Source: DLKC01 sp002478885 (GTDB taxonomy: Bacteria; Bacteroidota; Bacteroidia; Chitinophagales; Chitinophagaceae). Taken from it: DNA of 64,000 nt. The notes below the pieces were generated by a model that was given only the letters and a program-made list of their open reading frames with translations, was not told where the DNA came from and searched no databases. Location: contig JAXLUI010000002.1 in assembly GCA_046329585.1 (NCBI GenBank), positions 1 to 64,000 on the forward strand, read 5' to 3'. A program made the translations under genes and the position numbers. The stretch's first letter is position 1. Every line of letters starts with the position of its first letter. Shown one piece after another: positions 56,341 to 64,000 of the stretch.

Positions 56341-57474
56341 ATGAAACCATTACCAACTGCACTTGTTCTTATTTCCGGTTGTTTGCTTTTGTCCTGTACC
56401 TCGAAAAAGGAAGAGGCCGCCCAACTTGTACCAGAAGTAAATGTTGTCCAGGTAGGACAATTGAACGTTCCGTTATATACCGAGTATGTAGGACAGGCCT
56501 ATGGCCAGTCTGATGTCGAGATCAAACCAAGGGTAGAAGGCTGGGTACAGGCCATTCATTTTAAAGAGGGCAGCATTGTGAATAAGGGTCAGTTGCTGTA
56601 CACGATACAGGACGATGAACTGCGTGACAAGGTGCAGGCAGCACAGGCAGATGTTGCTCAGGCAGATATTATGCTGGCGAAGGCAAAGTCTGATCTTGAC
56701 CGGGTGAGGCCGCTTGTTGAAATGAATGCGTTGAGCCGGCGGGACCTTGATGCAGCGCAGGCATCGTATGACGCGCAGAAGGAAGCGGTTAATGCGGCCA
56801 AGGCTGCTTTGAACAATGCACAGACACAGTTGGGCTATTCAAGAATAACAGCCCCTATCAGCGGCAGCATTGGTGTATCGAAGGTGCAGACAGGCGATTT
56901 TGTCAGCAGGGGGATAGGCCAGCAGGCGATCAATACCATTTCAGCCGTTGGTGCGATGCGTGTAAGGTTTGCGATTACGGAGAATGACTATATCAATTTC
57001 AGCAAGAAGATGAATGCCGATAAGGCCAGGAACATCGATGTGCAGTTTATACTGAACGACGGCACTGTTTTTCCAGAAACAGGCAAGCTGGATTTTGCCA
57101 ACAGGGAGATCGATCCTTCGACAGGTTCTTTACTTGTGCAGGCCGTTGTGGAGAATAAGACGCGGTTACTCAAACCAGGCCAGTATGTAAAGGTCCGCTT
57201 TAAAACAGAAGAGATCGCGAATGCAGTGATGGTGCCGCAGGAAGCCATTAACCAGATGCAAAACGTGTATATGGCATTTTTACTTGATGACAGCAGCAAG
57301 ATAAAACCGAGACCTGTAAATGCCGGCAGGCGGGTTGGCAGCAACTGGATCATCAATGACGGATTAAAAGCCGGTGACAAGGTTGCTTTACTGGGCAATG
57401 CCCTGATAAAACCGGGTATCGTGGTGAAGCCGATACTAAAGCCTTATTCTTACGACTCCACTACTGTAAAATAA
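56341..57474 (+). CDS. RND efflux periplasmic adaptor lipoprotein
   Basis: This 377-residue lipoprotein (signal to LLLSC) shows the lipoyl/hairpin/barrel order of AcrA/MexA proteins: VEIKPRVEGWVQAIHFKEGS, a hairpin at about residues 98-158 (QAAQADVAQADIMLAKAKSD, ASYDAQKEAVNAAKAALNNA), SRITAPISGSIGVSKVQTGD, and a membrane-proximal domain ending LKAGDKVALLGNALIKPG. It links the pump at 57521 with the outer channel at 60690, 46 bp upstream of the pump. Confidence 0.93.
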   Translation: MKPLPTALVLISGCLLLSCTSKKEEAAQLVPEVNVVQVGQLNVPLYTEYVGQAYGQSDVEIKPRVEGWVQAIHFKEGSIVNKGQLLYTIQDDELRDKVQAAQADVAQADIMLAKAKSDLDRVRPLVEMNALSRRDLDAAQASYDAQKEAVNAAKAALNNAQTQLGYSRITAPISGSIGVSKVQTGDFVSRGIGQQAINTISAVGAMRVRFAITENDYINFSKKMNADKARNIDVQFILNDGTVFPETGKLDFANREIDPSTGSLLVQAVVENKTRLLKPGQYVKVRFKTEEIANAVMVPQEAINQMQNVYMAFLLDDSSKIKPRPVNAGRRVGSNWIINDGLKAGDKVALLGNALIKPGIVVKPILKPYSYDSTTVK

Positions 57475-57520
57475 TACAGGCAGCAGCTAAAGACTATTAC
57501 AAACCTTATCAAGCTTTTTC

Positions 57521-60500
57521 ATGAGTGAATTTTTTATACGACGACCGATCTTCGCGATGGTATTATCCATTTTAATGGTCATACTTGGCGTGCTTGTATT
57601 GCGTGGCATTCCTATTTCGCAGTACCCGGAGATAACGCCGCCAATGGTACAGGTAAATGCTTCCTATAACGGCGCAAACTCGGTTAACATGGAGCAGACT
57701 GTTGCCACGCCGATAGAGCAGCAGGTAAACGGTGTTGAACAGATGCTGTATATGCGTTCTGTAAACGCCAATGACGGTTCCATGAGACTGGAAGTTTCTT
57801 TTGAGGTAGGCACCAACCTGGATAATGCGAATATGCTTACCCAGAACCGGGTGGCCCTGGCCAACCCGTTCCTGCCACCGGAAGTGACTTCGCTTGGCGT
57901 ATCGGTAAAGAAGTCGCTTACGTTTCCGTTGTTACTCTTGTCGATCTCCTCTCCCGCCAGCACTTATGACTCCAAATTCCTGAATAACTATGCGTTTATC
58001 AATATTGTTGATGAGTTGAAGCGTATCAATGGTATCGGGGACGTTGCTGTTTTCGGTGGTTCGGAATATGCCATGCGTATATGGGTACATCCTGACCAGT
58101 TGGCGCGTTACAATCTTACCGTACAGGATGTGGTAGGCAAACTGAAAGAACAGAACCTGATTAAACCAGGGGGCAGTTTTGGCGGCGAGCCGTCTGCAGC
58201 AGGCACACAAAATACTTATACAACGCAGTTACAGTCAAGGCTGGTTACCGAAGAGCAATTTGGCGATATCATATTGAAAGCCGATGCAAATGGCGCCACT
58301 GTGCATATGAGTGATGTTGCACGGGTGGAGCTTGGAACCGAGAATTATGCCATGTCGAGCCGTATCAACGGGGCCAATGCTTCCTCTATAGCTGTTTACC
58401 AGATACCCGGCTCCAATGCCCTGGCTGTTGCCGAAGAAGTGCGAAAGAAAATGACCGAATTGCAAGAGCGCTTTCCGCCGGATATGACACTGAATTATTC
58501 GCTTGACACGACGCTTGCCGTTACTGCGGGTATTGATGAGATCATGCATACCCTGCTTGAAGCGGTACTGCTGGTGATACTGGTGGTATTCCTGTTCCTG
58601 CAGGACTGGAGGGCCACGCTTATCCCGTTGCTTACCGTTCCCGTTTCACTGATCGGTACCTTTATTGTATTCCCATTGTTAGGTTTTTCGGTAAATACGC
58701 TGTCGTTGCTTGGCCTTGTGCTGGCGATCGGGCTGGTAGTTGACGATGCCATCGTGGTGGTTGAAGCGGTAATGCACAATATTGAGCATGGGATGGAGCC
58801 GAAGGAAGCGACGAGCAAAGCCATGAAGGAAGTGGGTGGGCCGGTTGTTGCCATCGCTGTGATCCTGGCCGCGGTGTTTATACCGGTTGCCTTAACAGGC
58901 GGCATAACAGGAAGACTATACCAGCAGTTTGCGATCACCATCGCGATATCTGTATTGTTCTCTGCATTTAACGCGCTTACGTTAAGCCCGGCACTGGCAG
59001 CCCTGCTGTTAAAGCCCAAGTCTAAAAAGACCGGTTTACTTGACAGGTTCTTTGGCAGTTTCAACCGGGTGTTTGACAAGTTCACCAATGGTTATGTGAA
59101 AGTAGCCGGATTTTTTGCCCGAAAGCTTATTATTACGCTGATCATCCTCGGTGGTATTGTAGCGGCTGCCGGCTGGTTAGGAAAAACAGTACCTACGGGC
59201 TTCGTTCCAGAGGAAGACCAGGGTTGGTTCCTCGTAAATACCATGTTACCCGATGCGGCATCACTGCAACGGACGGACCAGGTGACCAGGAAGATTGAAG
59301 CCATTTTAAAAAATATTCCCGAGATACAACTTTATACCACGGTTAACGGAAATAACCTGCTTAACAGTACTGTGGCCCCCAATGCGGCAACTTTCTTTAT
59401 CACCCTGAAACCATGGGAAGAAAGAACGAAGACGGCAGCGCAGATCGTGCAGGAAATAAACGCTATTTGCATGACCAAGGTTTCGGAAGCCACCGTGCTG
59501 GCTGTGGGGCCGCCACCCATCATTGGACTCGGTAGCGGTGCAGGGTTCACGATGATGCTGCAGGACCGGCAGGGTAATTCTCCACAATACCTGGCTGCGC
59601 AGGCACAGAAGTTTATCGCGGCAGCAAGCCAGCGCCCTGAGATCGGGAGGGTGTACACGCTTTACCGGGCCAATGTGCCACAGAAAGCCATCCAGGTAGA
59701 CAAAGACAAGGTAGATAAACTCGGTTTGCAACTGAATGATGTCAACACTACGATCTCCACTATGCTGGGCGGGGCTTTCATCAACAACTTTAACCAGTTT
59801 GGCCGCCAGTACAAGACCTATGTCATGGCCGACCAGCAATACCGGATGACCCCAGACGGACTACAGCAATTTTTTATACGGAATGCCAAAGGAGAAATGG
59901 TGCCTGCAGGAACGGTGGCCCAGGTAAGAGACACCACCGGGCCGCAGTATACCAACCACTTTAATATTTACCGCGCAGCGGAGATCAGCGGGGTACCGGC
60001 AGTTGGTTACAGCTCAGCACAAGCCCTGGCCGCGCTGGAAGAAGTAGCCAAACAGGTACTACCTGCCGATATGGGTTATCAATGGAGCAATATCTCTTAC
60101 CAGGAGAAAGCGGCGGAGGGCAGTGGCGGCAGTGCCTTTATGATGGCGCTGTTGTTTGTGTTCCTGATCCTGGCGGCGCAGTATGAAAGCTGGAAACTAC
60201 CGTTCAGTGTGTTGCTGGGTACGCCGTGGGCAATCATGGGTGCATTTCTTGGTTTGTTTATAGCGGGCATTTATTCCCTTAGTTATGTGAACAACATATT
60301 TGCCCAGATAGGCCTTGTTATGCTGATCGGCCTGAATGCCAAGAATGCGATCCTTATCGTAGAATTTGCCAAGATGAAACTGGAGGCAGGTGATGACACT
60401 TATACCGCAGCCATCGATGGCGCCAGGCTTCGTTTCAGGCCAATACTGATGACCTCCCTTGCCTTTATCCTTGGGGTTATCCCGTTGCTTACGGCATCGG

Positions 60501-60682
60501 GTGCCGGCGCAGAAGGCCGGAAGGTAATGGGTATGTCAGTATTCAGCGGAATGACGGTCGCCACCATTATCGGGGTGATCCTTATCCCCGCATTCTTTGT
60601 GATGATCGAAGGCAAAAAAAAGAAAGCAGCAAAGAAGGCAGCAGCCGATACCGATACAATTGAACCGTCTCACCATGCATAA
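57521..60682 (+). CDS. RND multidrug efflux pump (HAE1, AcrB type)
   Basis: This 1,053-residue pump begins SEFFIRRPIFAMVLSILMVI. It has twelve spans, two large periplasmic loops and the proton-relay Asp pair in TM4 (LVVDDAIVVVEAV). Other hallmarks are YCDTTL-like LDTTLAVTAGIDEIMHTLLE and the TM11-12 ENIG-type segment FAQIGLVMLIGLNAKNAILI. It expels drugs or detergents using the proton gradient. The C-terminus is Lys-rich. The outer channel gene starts 8 bp past its stop. Confidence 0.95.
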   Translation: MSEFFIRRPIFAMVLSILMVILGVLVLRGIPISQYPEITPPMVQVNASYNGANSVNMEQTVATPIEQQVNGVEQMLYMRSVNANDGSMRLEVSFEVGTNLDNANMLTQNRVALANPFLPPEVTSLGVSVKKSLTFPLLLLSISSPASTYDSKFLNNYAFINIVDELKRINGIGDVAVFGGSEYAMRIWVHPDQLARYNLTVQDVVGKLKEQNLIKPGGSFGGEPSAAGTQNTYTTQLQSRLVTEEQFGDIILKADANGATVHMSDVARVELGTENYAMSSRINGANASSIAVYQIPGSNALAVAEEVRKKMTELQERFPPDMTLNYSLDTTLAVTAGIDEIMHTLLEAVLLVILVVFLFLQDWRATLIPLLTVPVSLIGTFIVFPLLGFSVNTLSLLGLVLAIGLVVDDAIVVVEAVMHNIEHGMEPKEATSKAMKEVGGPVVAIAVILAAVFIPVALTGGITGRLYQQFAITIAISVLFSAFNALTLSPALAALLLKPKSKKTGLLDRFFGSFNRVFDKFTNGYVKVAGFFARKLIITLIILGGIVAAAGWLGKTVPTGFVPEEDQGWFLVNTMLPDAASLQRTDQVTRKIEAILKNIPEIQLYTTVNGNNLLNSTVAPNAATFFITLKPWEERTKTAAQIVQEINAICMTKVSEATVLAVGPPPIIGLGSGAGFTMMLQDRQGNSPQYLAAQAQKFIAAASQRPEIGRVYTLYRANVPQKAIQVDKDKVDKLGLQLNDVNTTISTMLGGAFINNFNQFGRQYKTYVMADQQYRMTPDGLQQFFIRNAKGEMVPAGTVAQVRDTTGPQYTNHFNIYRAAEISGVPAVGYSSAQALAALEEVAKQVLPADMGYQWSNISYQEKAAEGSGGSAFMMALLFVFLILAAQYESWKLPFSVLLGTPWAIMGAFLGLFIAGIYSLSYVNNIFAQIGLVMLIGLNAKNAILIVEFAKMKLEAGDDTYTAAIDGARLRFRPILMTSLAFILGVIPLLTASGAGAEGRKVMGMSVFSGMTVATIIGVILIPAFFVMIEGKKKKAAKKAAADTDTIEPSHHA

Positions 60683-60689
60683 AAGACAC

Positions 60690-62075
60690 ATGAAAGCAAC
60701 ATTTCTATACTATTTATTCTTTGCCGGGCTCCTTTTGTTTACAGGTTGTATGGTAGGTAAACCATATACCCAACCCGAAACAGCACCGGCAACCATTGCA
60801 TACCGCGATACTGCTTTTAGCGATACAACAGCATTAATGACCTGGTTTGACCTGTATAAAGACACAGCGCTACGCACCATGATCAAAACAACGCTCGACA
60901 GTAACCGCAACCTTTTGCTGGCTGCATCGCGCATGGATGAGGCGATGTTACAAACTGCCACTATCAAAGCGAACCTCTACCCCCAGTTTGGTTACAGGGC
61001 TGAAGCTGGTGGTGGTTCCGCCGGTACCGAAGCGCAGAAAGTGGGCGGCGGTATCGATGGCGGATCTTTAAAAGCCTATGGCACTTTAAACTGGGAAATT
61101 GACCTTTGGGGCAAAATCAGGCATGCCAACAATGCCGCCTTTGCACAATACCTTGCTATTGCTGAGAACCGGAATGCGCTTAAGGTCAGTCTCGTCGCGG
61201 AGGTAGCATCAGATTATTTTCTTTTACGAGATCTTGATAACCGGCTGCTGATTGCGCAGCAGACGCTGGCCAGCCGGAAAGAGTATACCAAAATCATTTC
61301 CCGCAGGTTTGATACCGGTTATATCCCGGAACTTGACAAATTACAAGCTATACAACAAGAAGCTGAAGCCGCGGCCATTATCCCTGCCCTCAACAGGCAG
61401 ATCGCCCAAACAGAGAATGCCATCAGGGTATTGATGGGCATGGGCCCCGGACACGTTTCGCGGGGTGCGACTATTTTTGACCAGGCATTAACGCCCGACA
61501 TCCCGGTGGGATTGCCTTCTCAATTGCTACAGCGAAGACCGGATATTGTTGCGGAAGAAAAAACCATGCAGGCCCAGTTTGAGCAGATTGGCGTAGCGCA
61601 GGCTAACCGGTTCCCTTCTATCAGCCTTACCGGGTTGCTTGGTTTTGCCAGCCCGGAGCTTACCACGTTTATCAGCAGTAAAGGCCTGGTAGCAAATGGT
61701 TTTGGCAGCATAGCCGGTCCTATCTTCAATTTCGGGCAGCGCAAAAAGCAGGTAGCTATTGAGCAAAAAAGATTTGACCAAACTTACTATCATTACCAGC
61801 AGGCTGTATTGTCGGCCTTTGGCGATGTGGACAACGCCCTGACATATTACAGAACCTACAGTGAAGAATTTGAGCAACGCAGGATACAGAAAGAGGCAGC
61901 AGCAAAAGCGTTGCAGTTGTCACAGGCACGGTACGATTTCGGTTACACGTCCTATCTCGAAGTCATTATTATGCAGAACAATCTTTTCAGCGCACAGTTC
62001 CAGGAATCGCAAACGCAGCAGGGTAAGCTTAACGCGATCGTGCTTTTGTATAAATCTTTAGGCGGAGGCTGGTAG
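60690..62075 (+). CDS. TolC/OprM-type outer membrane efflux lipoprotein
   Basis: The ATG at 60690 gives 461 residues with a lipoprotein signal (LYYLFFAGLLLFTGC). ATGs at 60660 and 60675 are alternatives. Helical repeats include NWEIDLWGKIRHANNAAFAQ and LRDLDNRLLIAQQTLASRKE, followed by LLQRRPDIVAEEKTMQAQFE and IGVAQANRFPSISLTGLLGF, the two conserved segments of this family. It completes the tripartite pump. Confidence 0.92.
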   Translation: MKATFLYYLFFAGLLLFTGCMVGKPYTQPETAPATIAYRDTAFSDTTALMTWFDLYKDTALRTMIKTTLDSNRNLLLAASRMDEAMLQTATIKANLYPQFGYRAEAGGGSAGTEAQKVGGGIDGGSLKAYGTLNWEIDLWGKIRHANNAAFAQYLAIAENRNALKVSLVAEVASDYFLLRDLDNRLLIAQQTLASRKEYTKIISRRFDTGYIPELDKLQAIQQEAEAAAIIPALNRQIAQTENAIRVLMGMGPGHVSRGATIFDQALTPDIPVGLPSQLLQRRPDIVAEEKTMQAQFEQIGVAQANRFPSISLTGLLGFASPELTTFISSKGLVANGFGSIAGPIFNFGQRKKQVAIEQKRFDQTYYHYQQAVLSAFGDVDNALTYYRTYSEEFEQRRIQKEAAAKALQLSQARYDFGYTSYLEVIIMQNNLFSAQFQESQTQQGKLNAIVLLYKSLGGGW

Positions 62076-62229
62076 TTACCGGCAGTAGTGGCTTTTGGCA
62101 TCGTCCCTTGTGTCACTCCCTTGTACGCTATCAGTTTACGCAGCACCGACTTTGCAAAAGCCGCGGCGGTGCGTGAGCCTTTGCAGTGGTGTTGAATAAC
62201 CGGCCTGTTTTACAGCTAAAATTTACCTC

Positions 62230-63312
62230 ATGGATGTTATTGACCCCCAATCATCAAAAAGACCTGGCTTTCCAACCCAACAGATCATCCAGATATCGAT
62301 CCAGTTGCTTGCGCTTGCTTTGCTTATCGGCTGGTCGTTCCGTATTCTCGATCCGTTTATCACTCCTGTGATATGGGCGGCCATCCTTGCCGTTGCACTC
62401 TACCCTTTGCAGCAACGGTTGAAAAAACTGCTCGGCAACCGTGGCGGGCTTGCCGCTACCATTATCACCCTGTTGATGCTGGCCCTGATCATTCTTCCTT
62501 CGGTGTTGCTTGGATTAAAAACAGCAGATGAAGTAAAAGACACTGTTGCCCAATACCACGCCGGCAAAATAATGATCCCTCCCCCATCAGAACGGGTGAA
62601 GGACTGGCCCCTTGTTGGTTCGCAGGCCTATGGCTTATGGAACGAAGCATCCAATGGTGTAGATTCCCTTATCAGCAAGCACCCGGATGAGGTTAAGGAG
62701 ATTACCGGCAAAAGTGTGGCACTGCTGGCAAGTACCGGCAAGGGGCTTTTTCTTTTTGCACTATCGATCATTATCAGCGGGCTGCTGCTCTCCTATGCAG
62801 AAAATGCGGGCATTTTTATGCGGAAGTTATTCAGCAGGCTTATCGGGCATTCAAGACTTGATATGGCTGAGGTATCGGTTATCACCATCAGGAATGTTGT
62901 GAAAGGGATTCTTGGTGTTGCGTTTATACAGGCGGCCCTTGCAGCCGGTGGTTTCCTGGTGGCGGGCATACCCGCCGCCGGCATCTGGGCTTTGTTGTGT
63001 CTTATATTATCGATTATACAAATAGGGGTACTCCCGGTGTCTATCGGAATCATCATTTATATCTGGAGTACCGGATCAACCACGTCGGCCACATTGCTTA
63101 CGATCTGGATGATACTCGTTGGCCTTTCCGATAATTTTTTGAAGCCATGGCTGCTTGGCAAGGGAGCGCCGGTGCCCATGGTAGTTGTTTTCCTGGGATC
63201 GCTGGGAGGATTTATCCTATCTGGTTTTATCGGCCTGTTTACGGGCGCAGTTATATTATCGCTGGGTTATAAATTGTTTTCGACCTGGCTCGAAGGCGAA
63301 GTGAACGACTAA
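62230..63312 (+). CDS. AI-2E family transporter
   Basis: This 360-residue membrane protein has about eight spans and shows the AI-2E features LIGWSFRILDPFITPVIWAA at the N-terminus, IIISGLLLSYAENAGIFMRK, VVKGILGVAFIQAALAAGGF and SDNFLKPWLLGKGAPVPMVV. The substrate of this family varies (autoinducer-2 or Na+/H+ exchange in some). It stands in the same direction as the pump operon, 155 bp downstream. Confidence 0.88.
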   Translation: MDVIDPQSSKRPGFPTQQIIQISIQLLALALLIGWSFRILDPFITPVIWAAILAVALYPLQQRLKKLLGNRGGLAATIITLLMLALIILPSVLLGLKTADEVKDTVAQYHAGKIMIPPPSERVKDWPLVGSQAYGLWNEASNGVDSLISKHPDEVKEITGKSVALLASTGKGLFLFALSIIISGLLLSYAENAGIFMRKLFSRLIGHSRLDMAEVSVITIRNVVKGILGVAFIQAALAAGGFLVAGIPAAGIWALLCLILSIIQIGVLPVSIGIIIYIWSTGSTTSATLLTIWMILVGLSDNFLKPWLLGKGAPVPMVVVFLGSLGGFILSGFIGLFTGAVILSLGYKLFSTWLEGEVND

Positions 63313-63344
63313 GCTTTTGCATAAAAATTACCTGCCTAAGATCT

Positions 63345-64000
63345 ATGTTTAGCCTTAAAAAAAATATGGGGTTGTTCTGGAAGCAGGAACAAAGCCTTAC
63401 TATCCTTTCGGTCATACTGGTTATTCACGTTTTCGTAGTTATACCCTTTGGGGAGAGGACACTCCTGGAACAGGTTGTTTTTCTCCTGTTCTATATTTCC
63501 CTGCTGGCGACCGGCATGGTATTGATTACCACAAATAAGGTCATAAGAACGATCGCACAAATAGTGCTGGCCCTACTCGCAATTTCGAGAACCAGTTCGC
63601 TCTTTGTTTCTGAACCGATTGAAATAGCGAACGATCTTATTATTGTGTTCTACTGCGTTTTTCTAATCTGGGTGGTACTGAAGCGTACGTTCGCCGCAGG
63701 CCCGGTAACCTTTCATCGCATACAGGGCGCCATTGTAGTGTACCTGTTGGTCAGTTTTCTTTTTGCACTGCTGTTCCATGTGTTGTATTTATTAGATCCC
63801 GGCACGGCTTTTAAAGGCCTTGTTTCCGGCGACTACAGGGAGTTCCTGTATTTTAGTTTAACCACCCTTACCACGGTGGGCTATGGTGACATCAGCCCTG
63901 CGATCGCTTCCGTCCGCTCGCTTGCCAACCTGGAATCACTTATTGGCCAACTCTACCCGGCGATATTGATCGCAAGACTTGTTTCGATGGAGTTTGAATA
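63345..64000 (+). CDS. Ion channel protein with TVGYGD filter, cut by window edge
   Basis: The ATG at 63345 opens a frame that runs off the window, so the end is missing. The visible 218 residues have an N-terminal block of spans (LTILSVILVIHVFVVIPF, QVVFLLFYISLLATGMVL) and a later pair, IQGAIVVYLLVSFLFALLF and LYFSLTTLTTVGYGDISPA, with the K+-selectivity-filter sequence TTVGYGD. A Kch-type two-helix potassium channel follows from this. The next helix begins LESLIGQLYPAILIARLVSM. Confidence 0.85.
   Translation, partial: MFSLKKNMGLFWKQEQSLTILSVILVIHVFVVIPFGERTLLEQVVFLLFYISLLATGMVLITTNKVIRTIAQIVLALLAISRTSSLFVSEPIEIANDLIIVFYCVFLIWVVLKRTFAAGPVTFHRIQGAIVVYLLVSFLFALLFHVLYLLDPGTAFKGLVSGDYREFLYFSLTTLTTVGYGDISPAIASVRSLANLESLIGQLYPAILIARLVSMEFE

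Overview
The window comes from a member of the Bacteroidota, most likely a Chitinophagaceae-type organism. Signs for this are initiation sites without Shine-Dalgarno sequences, TAnnTTTG-like -7 promoter boxes, the style of the signal peptides and lipoproteins, and the protein families seen (DUF6046 and Bacteroidota-type MuA/MuB). These are family-level impressions, not a database match.

Positions 437-38926 (38,490 bp) are a complete-looking Mu-like transposable prophage with a contractile tail. It sits inside a host 3'-5' exonuclease gene: codons 1-37 (Exo I motif) lie at 38927-39038 and the remaining 135 codons (Exo II and III) at 26-436, with a 4-bp duplication (cata on the + strand) at the junctions. 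The two parts join in frame with no residue lost.

Phage layout. A XRE-type repressor (38254, +) faces a long leftward early/middle operon (38140 down to 25924): HTH protein, DDE transposase, an exported barrel-like protein, MuB-type ATPase, DUF3164, HD hydrolase, RecA-like ATPase, many small genes, a Gp16-like protein, then an AT-rich cassette with a stand-alone MuF-domain protein and an AntA/AntB antirepressor whose leader carries nested inverted repeats resembling c4 antisense control. The last gene is a small HTH-like protein. Late genes radiate from a central control region (19233-19420) that carries three sites 22 bp apart. Rightward are terminase, gp36-like, portal, a minor head protein with a C-terminal CdiA-type nuclease domain, gpG-like and gp37-like. 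Leftward are protease/scaffold, major capsid, small membrane proteins, sheath, tube, frameshifted tail chaperone, tape measure, baseplate and fibres. These are followed by three proteins with Sec signal peptides (fibre, Ig-like, hydrolase-like), a D12 adenine methylase and a structured right end.

The host flank to the right (38927-64000) holds an RDD/esterase-like fusion, a beta-propeller-like protein, an Ntn hydrolase with TPR and CBM48-like parts, an HxlR/DoxX divergent pair, an M13 peptidase lipoprotein, an array of about ten 141-bp tandem repeats, a cell-surface sugar cluster (glycosyltransferase, GH1-RmlD fusion, UDP-galactopyranose mutase), a DUF418 membrane protein behind two palindromes, a complete RND efflux operon, an AI-2E transporter and a truncated two-pore-motif-type ion channel at the edge.
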